Source of the DNA: Dicaeum eximium
Lineage: Eukaryota > Chordata > Aves > Passeriformes > Dicaeidae
Length of the DNA stretch: 64,000 nucleotides
Reading direction: 5' to 3'
Assembly (NCBI GenBank): GCA_013396995.1
Contig: VWZP01007501.1
Span: 78,448-142,447 of the forward strand
In this document: piece after piece, positions 23,051 to 34,965 of the stretch
How positions within the stretch are numbered: position 1 is the stretch's first letter
Layout of the letters: every line of letters starts with the position of its first letter
Notes under the pieces: generated by a model
What the model saw: the letters and a program-made list of their open reading frames with translations, nothing else
What the model was told of the DNA's origin: nothing
Databases searched by the model: none
Position numbers and translations under genes: made by a program

Positions 23051-23789
23051 CAAAGGCATCTTTGATATCCACCGGATTCCAACGATGCAAACATCAGTTC
23101 TCCTTCTGGAAGTGCTTCAGATCTGTCTCTGCTGCAGACTTGATCTTGATGCAGTTCAAGAAATGATCAAGCTGAGTTTGTCACCCGAGGGACCAGCTCT
23201 GGATTTTCCTGCACAGGCACCTGACAATCTCGATGTTTTCCCATCTGAATGCTGCTAAATAAATCAGAAAAACGTGACGTGCTCGCTCCTGGATGTCCTC
23301 ATAGCTCAGTAACAGCTATTCTTAGGATTAAATAATCCTAAATTTAATAGTTTAGGATTGATATTCTCCATGGGCTCCGTGGGCTCTTCTTGTTATCATC
23401 TGTACAGAGAGTTTGTGGACATTTCTGCTTGAAACAGGCCCTCACTTTTATATCCTGTGTACAATGAAGTGAGACTTAAACCCGACCTTCACTCTCAACT
23501 TAAAATTCCTCTCATACCCCGTGTAAACAGAGGGAATTAATTCCAGTGTCAGTGAAAAACCTGAAAACCAGCACCACAAGGCTGGGGTTTCAGTGGGGCT
23601 TGGGGTGGGGTTTTTTTGGGGCAGGTAGTGAGGTCCCTCCTAAAGCCAGTGTGGGAGCTGGCCCAGTTTTTTGAAGGAAATTCCCTCTAGGATTTCTCTG
23701 CAAGGCCCCCAGAACCAACTGGCTATCGGAATAACCCACCAGGACAGCGATGGCTCTGTGAAAATTCTGCATATCGAGGGGGAAATCAG

Positions 23790-23940
23790 AGCTCTCCAGA
23801 TGCTTCTTGTGCCAAATAACTCAGAAATCTATTTACATTTAGTGCATGTTTAGATAATTTTGGTATTGAGGGCTAAGGCCATTCTGCTTACAAAGCTGTC
23901 TGGCTTTTATTTGGCTCCTTCTAATTGTAATTCCTGCACA
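23790..23940. repeat. duplicated non-coding block, copy 2
   Basis: Second copy of the block at 22,890-23,050, about 0.9 kb away. CAGATGCTTCTTG at its left side has a counterpart in the first copy, so the homology is about 150 bp long. Confidence 0.8.
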
Positions 23941-24429
23941 ATGTAAAATCATAGAGCTAAATCATAGAGTTTATTGCATTTGCATTTACTAAACATTGTA
24001 CAATAATAACAATTTCCAGTGTAGCATCCATGGGATTCTTGCACAACTGCAAATGTTGCCTAAATGCTTAGAAAAGTAGAAACAAAGTAGCTGTTAGAAA
24101 GTGATTGGGTTAAACAGCTTTAAAAGGCCTTTGTTTGGGTGTTTGGGGTCCATTTTGTGCCTTTTCTCGCACGCTGAGTCTGGTGAGCAGACGGGGCTGA
24201 ACTTAAGAATAAACAAAAACCTGAAGACCCAGAAAGAGAGTCCTGCACGTTCTTCATCCTTGGAAAAGAGCTCAGCAGGGGAACCCCCTCCAAAGGGCCC
24301 AGGGGTGGGCTCCCACTCTTACCAGGACCACCAAAAACCCAGAATCTTCACAGCAAGCACATGCTCCCACACTCAGTGCCCCCCTCGCTGTGACACGGAA
24401 TTCTGCTTGATTTCTGGCTGCGAATTTGG

Positions 24430-24600
24430 CTTTTCAGGTGGAAGCAAAGCGAGGTGTTATTATTTCCACCGCCTAATCAAGGCAAAACTAGTTTCACTTT
24501 CTTTGAAGCTTTTATCTCCCTGCAACTGGATTTGAATCTCTGACTTCACCACCACAACCCCAGAGCCATAACCACAAGGCCACATGGTTGCAGAGCTGTT
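24430..24600 (-). mobile_element. ancient tRNA-derived SINE, MIR-like (tentative)
   Basis: On the minus strand GGCCTTGTGGTTATGGCTCT resembles a tRNA A-box region and AGATTCAAATCC a B-box, about 40 nt apart. Further on, TTGATTAGGCGGTGGAAATA and ATAACACC echo the MIR core block around 'ggggataataatagtacc'. The match is by eye, diverged, and could be coincidence. Confidence 0.4.
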
Positions 24601-26715
24601 TTTGGAGGTGGTAGTGATGTGAGTTATTTTAGAAGCCTGCTAGCTATAAATTTCAGCTATATTTGAAGGAGGCTGAGTGAGCTTTGAAGGTCCTTGGTGA
24701 GTCTGTCCTTCAGTGGCTAGCAGGCAATTAGTGAGGCCACTGGCAGGAGTGGGGAGGGAAGGCTCCTGCAGCTTCTGGCAGAAACCACTGAGAACAAACA
24801 AACAGCAATTGGGAACGACAGTTCAACTAATTGTCCTTGCTGGTATTGCTGTCCCAGGACGGGCTGTGACGCAGAAAGTCACAAATCTGCACAAAGTCAC
24901 TTTTTCATTATAGCCAGCTCCAAATAGCATCAAAACAAGTCATTTTTAGACCTCTGGGCTGTGCACGATAAACTCAGCCCGGCCACCTTGATCCTTTTTG
25001 AAAAGGTTTCACCCTGACCCTTCAGTTCATGAGGTGTTTTTGCCTTCCTGCGTGAAAATAAACGTGAATCTGCTGTTCCATACCACTGGTGCCATAAACT
25101 ACAAGGGAAGCGCTGGGAGCTGTGGCTGGAACCATTTTACATTTGCAAAGTAAAGCTCACTTGCCAAAATGATATGAAGGATTTAAAAGCCTCGCTTGCC
25201 AAGAGCCTTTCAAAAGAAACCAGCCTTGGCACAGCCAAAACCTCATTGGTGGGTATGATGTGAGATAAAAGCCCCAAAAAGCAACAACTGAGCTGCACGA
25301 TGAGTTACTAAAAGCTAAAAAAAAAAAGTGGAATCTGATTCTTTCACATGCTGGAGCTGTTTACACTTTTCTGTTCTCACGAGAGCGATCTTCAACTGCA
25401 CGAGTCAACCACATCTGGTGTGACACGCAGATAAATCAAGGAGTAAAGTGATTTCAATCAGAACAAGGGTCATCTGAGAGATGGTGGCTGAGAGGTGGTG
25501 GCAGTTCAAGCTCAGGGTCACGCTGGATGCACTCAGCTCCCTGTTCAGTGTTCCCTTGTCTCTGGCAGAGCCAAGCACAGCTGTCTGAGCACTGTGAGAC
25601 ATTTCCTCAGGATATTTCCTACTGGAGATGCTCTCACACAACAGCCAAGCTCCAGAGCTGGTGAAAATTCTATGTATTCTACAGTCGCAGTCACTGGTGG
25701 CTCCTCCTTGTGCCCAGGGCAATAAATAACTCTCCAATAAATAACTTTTGATGCTGATGCACAAAAGGATGGGAAATACTGGAAATACTCCTAGAAAATC
25801 AGTAAATCCCACCTGCCTGACGATCTGGATTTATTAGCTACGACTCCCGGCTGTTTTTACTCACAGATGTAAAAAGTCACTTAACATCAAGATTCCTTAG
25901 GATGCTACACTGAATAAAATAAGCATCTCAGCCAAGAAGATCACATCTATTTTGTGATACTTGAGAGCAATTTTGGAAGTAGGAGCCCCTTTGGAATTGA
26001 AGTGAAAACCCTGCGAGGAAAAGCTCAATACAATTTACATGTAAAACACACGTGGGAAGTCAGAGATAAAGTGCAGCTGACCTCTCCTGTTGTCTCTCAG
26101 GAAATCAGAACTCAGTTGTGCCTGTTGTAACTATTATTTAATAGCTGGGGAACGGCAGCATTCAGTGTTGGACAGAGGTTTTTCAGTGAAGAACTCACAA
26201 CAGCCATTTTGTCCTGGTTTTCCAGGAAGAAAAGGTTGCTCCTGGAGCCTTAAGAAAACCGTCACGAAATTCTCAAAGGAAAAAAAGAAAACATTTAAAA
26301 AAATAAATATATATATATCCCGAACAAACAAAGAAAACATTTCACCAGAACCCATCTTTGGAAAAAATATAAAAATATTTTTCCACCCGGAGAAATAACT
26401 ATAAATAATGTTTGACTATTAAAAGAGCGAACTCAGAAAAAAAGTCTATTTACATAGGAGTGTTTTGTGCTGCTTCAGTCTAATTTGTCACTGATGTAGG
26501 AGCCTCATACGTTAGCTGGAGGAAATCCAGACTTTTCAAAGGTTTTCTGTCAGGGCTTGAAAAGCCGCCAGGATTTTTTTTTAATGGAGCCGAGCAGTCT
26601 CAGGCCTGTTGTTCTCAAAGATTTTGCGAGCCAGGGCCGAATGTTAGCAGGAAACAGAGCCAAGTGGGCTTCCTGAGCGTCTGAGAGAGGAAACTCTGTA
26701 ATAAGCATGGAGGCT
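24600..26715. other. intergenic, nothing recognised
   Basis: Non-coding DNA. Reading frames are short and without recognisable similarity. Confidence 0.6.
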
Positions 26716-26830
26716 GTGGTTAAAAATAACTCTGGTATATAAAGGCTGCGAAGGATCCCCTCTCGCTCACTCTCGCCGCTGCCTCTTGGCCGCCGCTTCC
26801 CGCTGACTCCATGGGAATGAGACGCGCTGC
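26715..26830 (+). promoter_or_regulatory. orphan promoter-like sequence (MEF2 site, TATA, CG-rich start region)
   Basis: A perfect MEF2-type site TTAAAAATAA (26,720-26,729) is followed by TATATAAAG (26,736-26,744), a CT-rich initiator-like region and a CpG-containing leader. ATG lies at 26,811, followed by 12 codons and a possible donor CAGGTGG. No protein is recognisable beyond. It could start a non-coding RNA or be an enhancer of KLF2. Confidence 0.35.
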
Positions 26831-27719
26831 CATCCCCTCAGAGCAGGTGGTTTTTGGGCAGAAAAAGGCAGAAAACAGCCCCACGTTTAAGCTGAGCACA
26901 AGGCGGCTCTCACAAAGCAGGATTCCGTGCTTTGCCTCGAGATTTTTTTTTTTTTAATTTCAGGGTTTTTTTAATTTACGATTTTTATTTTGTTGGCCAA
27001 GCCACGGACACGGAGGGTTTCAGTGGCTGACTTTGGGCTGAAGTAAAAGTTGTGTTGGGGTAAAAAAAAAAAACAAAAAAAACCAAAAGAGAAATAACAA
27101 CCCGGTTTTCCTGTGATATGAAAGCCGAAAAGGGGAACGAGGCCAATCTTGAGCAAGAGGTGAAAAGGCCCCCTAAATTGCCACCCTCAGGCCCAGTGTG
27201 GCTTGTGCCACTTCTGCTGCAGAAGGTTCAGGCCCAGGCTGGGCTAAACCCAGGCCCAGCTGGAGGAGATGCATGTGGCAACCACAAGCTGGGGATTGGC
27301 CACCCAGCCTCAATCAGAGCTCTGCAGTCCCCCTGCCTGCTGCTCCTCACCAAATCCGCTTCTCTCTCCAAAAGGGGATTTTTCCTTGCAAATGCGGCCT
27401 AAACCCCACATTTATTTGGTTATTTGGTAAATCCAGGCACCTCTTTCCCTGCTGTAACCTGACACTGAGGGCCCCGTGCTGAATGCTTCTTTGTGGCTCA
27501 CGTTTTGTGCCGTAATTGGCAAAACAAATTCTTCCCAGGCTCGTGTTTTTATTGCAAACATTTATTTGGCGCTTTGTGTGGCAAATGAAAGGGGAATTTC
27601 ACAACTCCTTCTACAGAGTTGCATTGTGTCAGGCTGTGCCTTGAAAAAGCATTTTTGTTGCTCAAGAATAGCTGTAACCGTCCAAGGGGTTTCAACAGCA
27701 TTGTTCTCTTCAGCTACAA

Positions 27720-27905
27720 TTATATATACTTTTATATGTACAATTATATACAGCTATATATATATACTACAGCCCCAAATATTAATAATTTTGATTATTA
27801 ATAATTTTATTGTCAGTATTAAATTAAATAATAAATAATTAAAGTTAAAATAAAATAAAATAAAATACATTTATTTATTTATTAAATTAATAAATTAATT
27901 TATTA
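27720..27905. repeat. AT-rich tract
   Basis: TATATA- and AATAAATA-rich simple sequence of about 185 bp. No gene. Confidence 0.75.
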
Positions 27906-28512
27906 AAGTCAATTTTGATCAGTATCAACCCTGGCAAGTGGCACTTGATTCCACCCTCAGCTGTAAGTGTGACATTCCTCTCAGGCATCAGCTGAGCAAT
28001 TTGGAGCAGAAGTTCAGGTGTGCGGAACAAAATAAGCTGAAGTTTGGGGTTTTTTCTGAATAGAAAGCATTTTCTGTGAAACACAAAGCCCTAAGCTCAG
28101 ACATGGCCAGGAATTTAAATATATAAATATCCTAAAATGTAGGCATTAATAGCTCGAGAGGAAAAAAAAAAGAAAAAATTATCACAACAATGGACGCAAG
28201 CATCTGGGAAAAAAAGCCTATCCCAAAATATCCCACTGAAGTTTTGAAGCTTAAATCATATTTATATAAATAATTGCGATCATGGAAAAAATTATATACT
28301 GAATATTGAATATTTCAGTGACCTAAGCCTGCAAGGAGTTGGAAGAGAAATGAAATCAGGTGCAGTGGAGGTGCAGCCTGTCCTGCAGAGCTGCCTGGCT
28401 TCCTCTCCCCGGCCAGTCCCTGCCTCTGATTCACACTTCCATGTATTCAAACAGGGAAAGTCATTCCAGGCAGCCAGCAGCACCAATTATCCACGTCACG
28501 CTTAACGAAATG

Positions 28513-28905
28513 TGTCACTGGACATTTTATAAGTTTCTTGGATGCAAACTTGCTGAGTTTTTCCTCCATGGGAAAGCTCTTTTTTCTCTGCAGATTTCAA
28601 ATCCATGTGTGTGTGTTTCAAGGACAAAATGCATTCCTTTGCTCTGTCTCCCGATATGGGAGATGTGGTTTGCTTTTCCCAACCTGTGATATAAAGAATT
28701 GTTTCTCTCTGACTTTGTAAACATTTTCTGGCATTCTTGAGTTGGGGAATGGAGCTGGAAGAAGCAAGATGCCAGCTCTGTACCTGGGCAGAAATAGCCC
28801 AAATCCTTCTGAACTATGGAGTCATTTTAATAAATAATATAAATAATACAAACCTTCTGATACTGGAGTCAGGAGCCTTGATTCACCCCGAGGGGACTCC
28901 AACAG
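28513..28905 (+). mobile_element. LTR-like dispersed repeat (probable solo LTR)
   Basis: It aligns over about 390 bp with 57,110-57,500. Shared blocks are TTTCTTGGATGCAAACTTGC, GGGAAAGCTCTTTTTTCTCT, GATATAAAGAATTG, GATGCCAGCTCTGTACCTGG and TTTTAATAAAT. It begins TGTCAC and carries AATAAA near its end, as LTRs do. No flanking retroviral genes were seen and clear target-site duplications were not found. Confidence 0.65.
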
Positions 28906-29440
28906 CAACCACTGGTGACCCCTGAGACGTGGGGCAGCAGAAATCCCTGCTCCAACATTTCCCTTTGCTGTGGCACGTGTGGCCAATAAATCCCACAGGT
29001 GCAGCACAGAGATGGCATTTTATAAAGGATTATTTTATACACGGTGTATTTCACAAACCCCACGTGCTCAGCACGTTAAACAAGGCTTTGCAGCCTCCAC
29101 CCTACACGAGCTCCTACTTTGTGTATTTGGCGAATAAAGCTCAACTTATCAGCTCCAACCATAACCCATAACCATGTTTTACATGTTTTACATGCCAAAA
29201 AGGGCAACAAACCCCAAAGCCTTCCTCACTCCTAAGTAATTCTCCTCCTGTGGCCGGTTTTAAGCTTTGTCCAGTCCTCTTTCCCCACTCCCCCAGTTAA
29301 AATATGTAAATTTAAAGTGGCAAAAAGCTCTGCTAAGAAGGGCACCTGCATCTGTGCTGACTCAGGCTGCAAGAGATCCCACAAATTAAAAAGAGGATTT
29401 ATAAAAAAAAAAAAAAAAAAAAAAAGCAACTGATTAGGGC
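28906..29440. other. intergenic, A-run, no gene
   Basis: Unique DNA ending in an A-run at 29,404-29,425. Nothing recognisable. Confidence 0.5.
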
Positions 29441-29445
29441 TTTGG

Positions 29446-29556
29446 TTTGTCCTCAAACAGATTTTTTTTTCCTCAAACAGACTTTTTTCCCCCTGATTTT
29501 TTTCCTCAAACAGATTTTCCCCCCCCTGATTTTTTTCCTCAAACAGATTTTTTTCC
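29446..29556. repeat. CCTCAAACAGATTTTTTT minisatellite
   Basis: Four copies of a unit of about 18-36 bp containing TCCTCAAACAGA and CCCCCTGATTTTTT. The minus-strand frame repeating F-E-E-K-N-Q is an artefact. Confidence 0.85.
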
Positions 29557-31300
29557 TCCCCTGCATTTATTAAACCCCAGTTCTCACGTCTAGACCCAGT
29601 CAGCTTGGCACATCTGACAATCATCACATGGATAAGACATCATTTCCCTTTTCCTCCTGTCATCCCCAACTAGTTTTACAAATTGCCCATAAAAAACCCA
29701 GGCCATTTTTACAATTAATAGACAAATTGCCCATTAAAAATGCAGGCCAGGAAATTGCCCATTAAAAATGCAGGCCAGGAACGACACAAGTATGAACACT
29801 CCAAGTGTAACACTCCTGCATCCCAGAATTAAATTATTTTCATCTTCTTGGGTCTCTGATGTTGCAGAGCCCATTAAATATTTGTTAACCATAAAAGTAA
29901 TTTTTCTGAATGAAACCACACAGGTACTTCTGCCCTGTGCTGCTGTTATTCCATGCCCCAACTGCCCATTTCTCCACTAAATATTTGGTTCTGTAATCTG
30001 AAGTGTTTGGCAGGAACTGAAAACTGCTTGTCATGATCAGTGAGTGACATTTCAGGCAGTTTTGCTAACATGATTCAACACGCTTGCCAAGTTTTGGAAA
30101 CTGTGGTATCATTCCACAGTTCTGTTAAAAAAAAAAAAAAGAAAAAAAAAAGAATATTTTTTAGGTGTGTTTTTAATTGACATCTGCAGTACAACACGTG
30201 GGCATTCAGCACACCTCAGGAAAAGCTGGCAGAAAATCAGCTGCACACCTAATCAAAGGTGATCATTTCAAAAGTGGCACACGTCATCTGGGTTTGAAGA
30301 GCCCCCAGATCAAAAATCACCCAAAATATCATTCACTGCTGCACGCTGTCGTTCTTCACACAGCAAATTCAGGTAGCAGCACACAATTACCTCAACTGTA
30401 CTCACTAAACTGCTGAATTTTTGCATGGTTTATTCAACCATGAACATCTTTCCTTGCATATTTCTGAGAAAAGCTTTATTTGTGCAGTTTGACTTATGTA
30501 TTTAAATGGAATTCAAGCCGTTTTCCCTCTGTGTGGATGGGAGTTTGCCTTGCTGAAGCAGGTTGGAAACATCAAGAGCTTGACTTTTCTGATCTTTTGG
30601 GAGCTAAGCTAATGAGGCTTTCCCTGAGATTGCCATCACAAGGACTGGAAGGGATAGAACTGCCAATAATCACGTTGAAAAAGCAGAAGTGCTAAAAAAA
30701 TATTTCTCTTCTCTCTTTGGGAAAAAAAAAAATATCCAGATGCTGTATGGAGATCAGACAATAATGATGTTGAAATACTTTCCATTACAGTAACCAAGGA
30801 GGATGTTAAAACAACTGCTACTCATCTCCAGCAGGACTCGAGCTGCCAGGTCTGGGCAATTTAGAAGTGAGTGTTTCAAAAGAACCAACCGAGGACAAAT
30901 CCAGATGTTTAATGTTTATTATCAATTCCTTTCAGAGCGGTGGGGAAGCCCCAGGTGACTTGGAGAATGTTAATATTGTGTCAATATTGCAACAGGGTAA
31001 ACAGAGTGACCTAGATCTGCCTGGCAGCGTTACCTAAACCTGGGCACAGACAGAAAAAGAATTCTAAATAAAGATGGGTTGGCCCATGACGTTTGTGATG
31101 GGGTTTTTAAATAACCTGGGTGCAGTGTGATTTTCATGGTAAGGAACAAGAAACAACACGAAAAAATCAACGTGGTGTGCACATGCAAATTGGTCCAGGA
31201 GCAGGCCAAGGCATCTGGAAATGGAATTTAGATCCTAATCAAGCAGGTTTATTGGTTCTTGGTCTTTTTTTATCGTTACTCACCACTCGATGTTGTTAAC
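29557..31300. other. intergenic, small tandem repeat only
   Basis: ATTGCCCATTAAAAATGCAG is repeated around 29,724-29,778. Otherwise this is unique non-coding DNA with A-runs at 30,127 and 30,722. Confidence 0.6.
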
Positions 31301-31308
31301 AATAACCT

Positions 31309-31440
31309 GGATGAAAACAGAAATTGCTTCTGATAAAGCCCCAGATGACAAGGATGAAAACAGAAATTTTGTCTGATAAAGCCCCAGATGACAAGGGTGA
31401 AAACAGAAATTTTGTCTGATAAAGCCCCAGATGACAAGGG
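31309..31440. repeat. 43-bp minisatellite, three copies
   Basis: Units begin GGATGAAAACAGAAATT at 31,309, 31,352 and 31,395 and end in CCCCAGATGACAAG. The spacing is exactly 43 bp, with two or three differences per unit. Confidence 0.92.
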
Positions 31441-31444
31441 TCAC

Positions 31445-32930
31445 AGAAGTGCAACGTAATTTGAAGACCATGTCACTGTTAAAGGATTTATTTTAACTAT
31501 CCAGGCAGACCCAAACCCACTCATGGCAATGCAGAGGAGCTGAAGGCCACACTTCTAGGAATGGAAGATGCAACAGCTCTGCTTTTTGGCATGGACAAAA
31601 CCAGCTTCCTACGTAGGCCAACAGGGAAAAACTGAACTTAAATAAATAATAAAATTCTATTCAGGAAAAAAAAAAGTGTGGTCAACAGAACCGTGACAAT
31701 TTGAGATGCAGGCAAGGAAATCCCGTGTGTCATCCCAATTTCAAAGGATTTACCTCCGATTTCACGGGGTTACCTGTGCCATGCTCAGAGGTGCCATTTT
31801 CAGGTGTTTTACCCTGCTTTTCCCATCATTACCACGAGAACAACCCCTGAAAATTGAGCTTTTTTTTGTTTGTTTGTGTTCTGACTCAGAACTGCGGCGG
31901 CCAGGTGAGATGGGATTGCACCGACCCATCCAGCCGCGAGCTTGGCATGCAAAAATCTCGATGGCCGCCCCTTAAAAAGTTTCCTCCTTCATCTGAAAGC
32001 AACAAGAAGCGGCAGCAACACCTAGGAAAACGAACTTTGCCATACAAAAAAAAAAAAAAAAAAGTATAAATAATGGCTGAGTCCGTGTTTGCCTTGGCTG
32101 GAAGACAAATCACACATCATTTAGCTCTCCTCTACCCTCAGAAGATTAACAAATACTTTCTAATCTCGCATTCTTCACATTTGTACGCCAGTGGCATCAC
32201 TCCTGATCTATGCCGGGTGAGATCACCGCCAGGATCTTGCGTTTCGGTATTTAAAATAAGAGTTGTGAGCAGCGAAAAGGCAGCAAATGTCAGCACGACT
32301 GTCACAGACCGAGTGGAAGGTCATGGCAAAGTTGTTCTCAGTTTGCGCAGAGCCGGTGACTCACAAGGTAAATAAATTCTCACTTTTGTCTCCCCAGGTT
32401 TAGCGCAGCTCTCGATTTTTTAGCCCAACCGCTTTTCTTGAAAACAAAAAGAAACTAAAGGCGGTGAATTTATTATTTTTGTGTGTGTGTGTGTGTGTGT
32501 GTGCTTTACTTTCATCCTCCCCGCCCACCAAACTTTCCCTGTACACAAAGAAAATGCAGAGTTTGGTGACAAAACCCAGCATCCGACTGGAGCTCCTCAG
32601 CGAAACCTCCACGTCCAGTTGTATATCCTAGAAACAAAAATATTTTGTTTCAGCACATAAAACCGATCCAGCCGTTCAGGGCGTGTTATCAAGGGAGGAT
32701 TCACATTCATTCTGAATTCATCAGAGTGTGTTTTCTTGGCTGACTCACAGCCCCATACGTACGCATCGTTCGGGTTTTTATTAGAGGAAAAGGGTTTACA
32801 TTGAAAGGATTACACAAGTGTGACATTGCAGAGCCGTGAGTCACATCTTTGTGTACGGCGTTGCCATGAGCTCCGCGTCCTCACTCCGCTCCACACACAG
32901 AAGTTTGGCTGCTCCCTCTGGCCAAACCCG
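31445..32930. other. intergenic upstream of KLF2, no gene recognised
   Basis: Holds a (TG)n run at 32,480-32,502 and an A-run at 32,046-32,063. It is somewhat richer in CG than the desert to its left. No coding signal. Confidence 0.5.
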
Positions 32931-32937
32931 GGAACTC

Positions 32938-33064
32938 GTAGAATGAAAAGTATAGAGAGTTAAACGAGAGATAGCCCTCGTTTTAAAACACGTGTAGATG
33001 TTGGAGGACAAAAAAAAAAAAAAAAAAAAAAACCCAAAAAAAAAAAAAAAAAAAAAAAAAAAAC

Positions 33065-33097
<33 letters not shown>

Positions 33098-33295
33098 ACA
33101 AAAAAAAAACTTAAAAACTTAAAAAAAAAAATTTACTCACCCTAGCAACTGAGTTTTGCTTGTAGAATGAAAACTATAGAAAGTTAAATGAGAGATATCC
33201 GTCATTTTAAAACACGTGTAGATATTGGGGGGGCGGGGGGGGAAATTTTTTTTTTTAAAATCATTTACTCACCCTAGCAACTGAGTTTTGCCGAG
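32938..33295. repeat. tandem duplication with long poly-A and poly-G tracts
   Basis: AGAATGAAAA-TATAGA and TTTTAAAACACGTGTAGAT occur at 32,938-33,000 and 33,164-33,223. TTTACTCACCCTAGCAACTG occurs at 33,133 and 33,254. In the first copy the middle is filled by A-runs (33,009-33,130 with CC and CAC breaks), in the second by GGGGGGGCGGGGGGGG (33,227-33,242). Confidence 0.88.
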
Positions 33296-33299
33296 GTGG

Positions 33300-34530
33300 C
33301 TGCACACAGCCATGGGGATGGGATGCTCCGAGTGCTTTGGGGAAGCAGAACCCACCAAGGGCATTGCTCCTTCCCCTCCTGGGGCACACCACGCACAAAA
33401 GCTGCTCTCCTGCACCCTCCTGATCTCCAGCCCGCTTAGAAACCCCTCCTGACTGCAAAGGAATCAGGGAGGAGGAGAGGGGAAAGCACAGATCTTTCCT
33501 TGAACAGGCTCTCGGAGAATCGCTCTGACCCTGACAGATCCTGCTTTTTTTCCCCCTTTCGGATCTGCCACTTTTGCTCCTGGGTGATGGCCACGATCCC
33601 CAGGAGTCTGGAGTTATCAGGAATTATTGGAGAATTGCTCCTTCAGGGTCAGCATCTCAGCTGGAGCCCGAGCTGAGGGAGAAGAACAACCTTCCCTTCC
33701 TAAAAACCAAGCCCAAAGCGTGAATTGCCCACGACCAGCGGAGACCACAGGAGCCACACGCGTTTTCTTTCTCTCATAATCCCAACATTGATTCTGGCAA
33801 TCTTTGCGCAGCAAATGGAAATTCTGCTACAGCTCTGGACTTCCATTAAATGCAGAACTCCAGCAAACCCCACTCTTGTGGGGCATCCAGCACCTTTCTG
33901 TCAGCACCACGAAGCACCTGGGCACCTTCAGGGTGACCCCATCACCAGCTCAGCAGTTCAGAGCTCTCTCTTCTCACTGTGCTCCTGACCCCTTCCACCT
34001 TCCTTTTCTGACTCCACAAGGCCCAGGGATGAGCCTGGCTTGTGGGGCAGCTGCTCTGAGGTGTGGGGGGATCAAACCCCTAATTTCTGAGGTCTTTTTT
34101 AGCGGCAAGGACCCCTCAGCCTTCCCCACCCCACAGCAAGTCCCTCACCGTTGTGAGAAAAGATACTCACTTTCAAAAGCTTTCAAAGGGTTTATTAAAA
34201 CCTTTAATTAAAAATTACATCAGAGGACTGAATAGAGAAAATACCTCCCAAACACCCCGGCCATCCCGTGAGAACAACACAGAAAGAAGGGCGGAACATC
34301 ACTATAAATCTATAAAACTTCTCTGGGCATATACAGATACTTTCATTGTAAGGGTCACCCACTGCACGACTCATTTGTCACCCTGTGTCTCACACAGGTG
34401 CCCTCGTGTCGGGAAGGCTCCCGAGGGCCGGGTCCCCTGTGCCCCCCACCCCACCCAAGTCCCTCACGGTGTCCCTCAGGGACCCCTTGGTGTCCCCCAG
34501 CTCACTTGTGGCAGAGACCCCTCAGTGTCC
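33300..34530. other. KLF2 upstream region, no gene recognised
   Basis: Unique sequence rising in GC towards the KLF2 CpG island. No gene was seen. The nearest upstream regulatory elements of KLF2 would be expected here. Confidence 0.5.
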
Positions 34531-34759
34531 CGTCACTGGCCACTGCCCGAGGTGGGGTCGTGGCTCCTGGGCCACTGTCCGAGCTCTGTGGCCACAGTCC
34601 TAGCCGGGGATCACGGCTCTGTGCCCACTGTCCGAGCCGGGGGTCGCGGTCCGGAGCCCCTCGCCGAGGGCAGGGCAGCGAAGGGGGCCCGTCCCCGCTC
34701 CGCTCCGCTCCGCCCCGCTCGGGCTGGGACCGCCGCCGCCGCGTCCTTTTATACCGGGG

Positions 34760-34769
34760 CTAAATTTAG
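34760..34769 (+). promoter_or_regulatory. MEF2 binding site in KLF2 promoter
   Basis: CTAAATTTAG is a perfect MEF2 consensus 122-131 bp before the start codon. In mammals the KLF2 promoter responds to fluid shear stress through ERK5 and MEF2 at a site of this kind. Use here is inferred by analogy. Confidence 0.8.
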
Positions 34770-34831
34770 GCTGCGCCCGAGCCGCTGCCTCCCGCCCGCC
34801 CCGTCCGGGACGCGTTTCCTCCGCTCCTGCA

Positions 34832-34836
34832 ATTGG
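34832..34836 (-). promoter_or_regulatory. inverted CCAAT box of KLF2
   Basis: ATTGG (CCAAT on the minus strand) lies about 14 bp before the TATA-like motif. This is close for a CCAAT box, so NF-Y use is uncertain. Confidence 0.4.
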
Positions 34837-34849
34837 CCTGGGCCCGCGT

Positions 34850-34855
34850 TATAAG
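34850..34855 (+). promoter_or_regulatory. TATA-like box of KLF2
   Basis: TATAAG within CGTTATAAGG lies 41 bp before the ATG at 34,891. A start site 25-30 bp downstream would leave a 5' leader of only about 10-15 nt. Otherwise transcription starts further upstream. Confidence 0.55.
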
Positions 34856-34890
34856 GTGCGGAGGGCGGCCGGCCGCGCTCGTCCCGCACC

Positions 34891-34965
34891 ATGGCGCTCA
34901 GCGACACCGCCCTGCCCTCCTTCGCCACCTTCGCCAGCCCCTGCCGCGACAAAGCCCTGCACGAA
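34891..34965 (+). CDS. KLF2: KLF2 coding exon 1 (residues 1-25)
   Basis: The start ATG has a good Kozak context (GCACCATGG) and encodes [11 protein letters not shown] through KALHE, then donor GTGAGT. The 93-bp intron 1 is unusually short. Confidence 0.97.
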
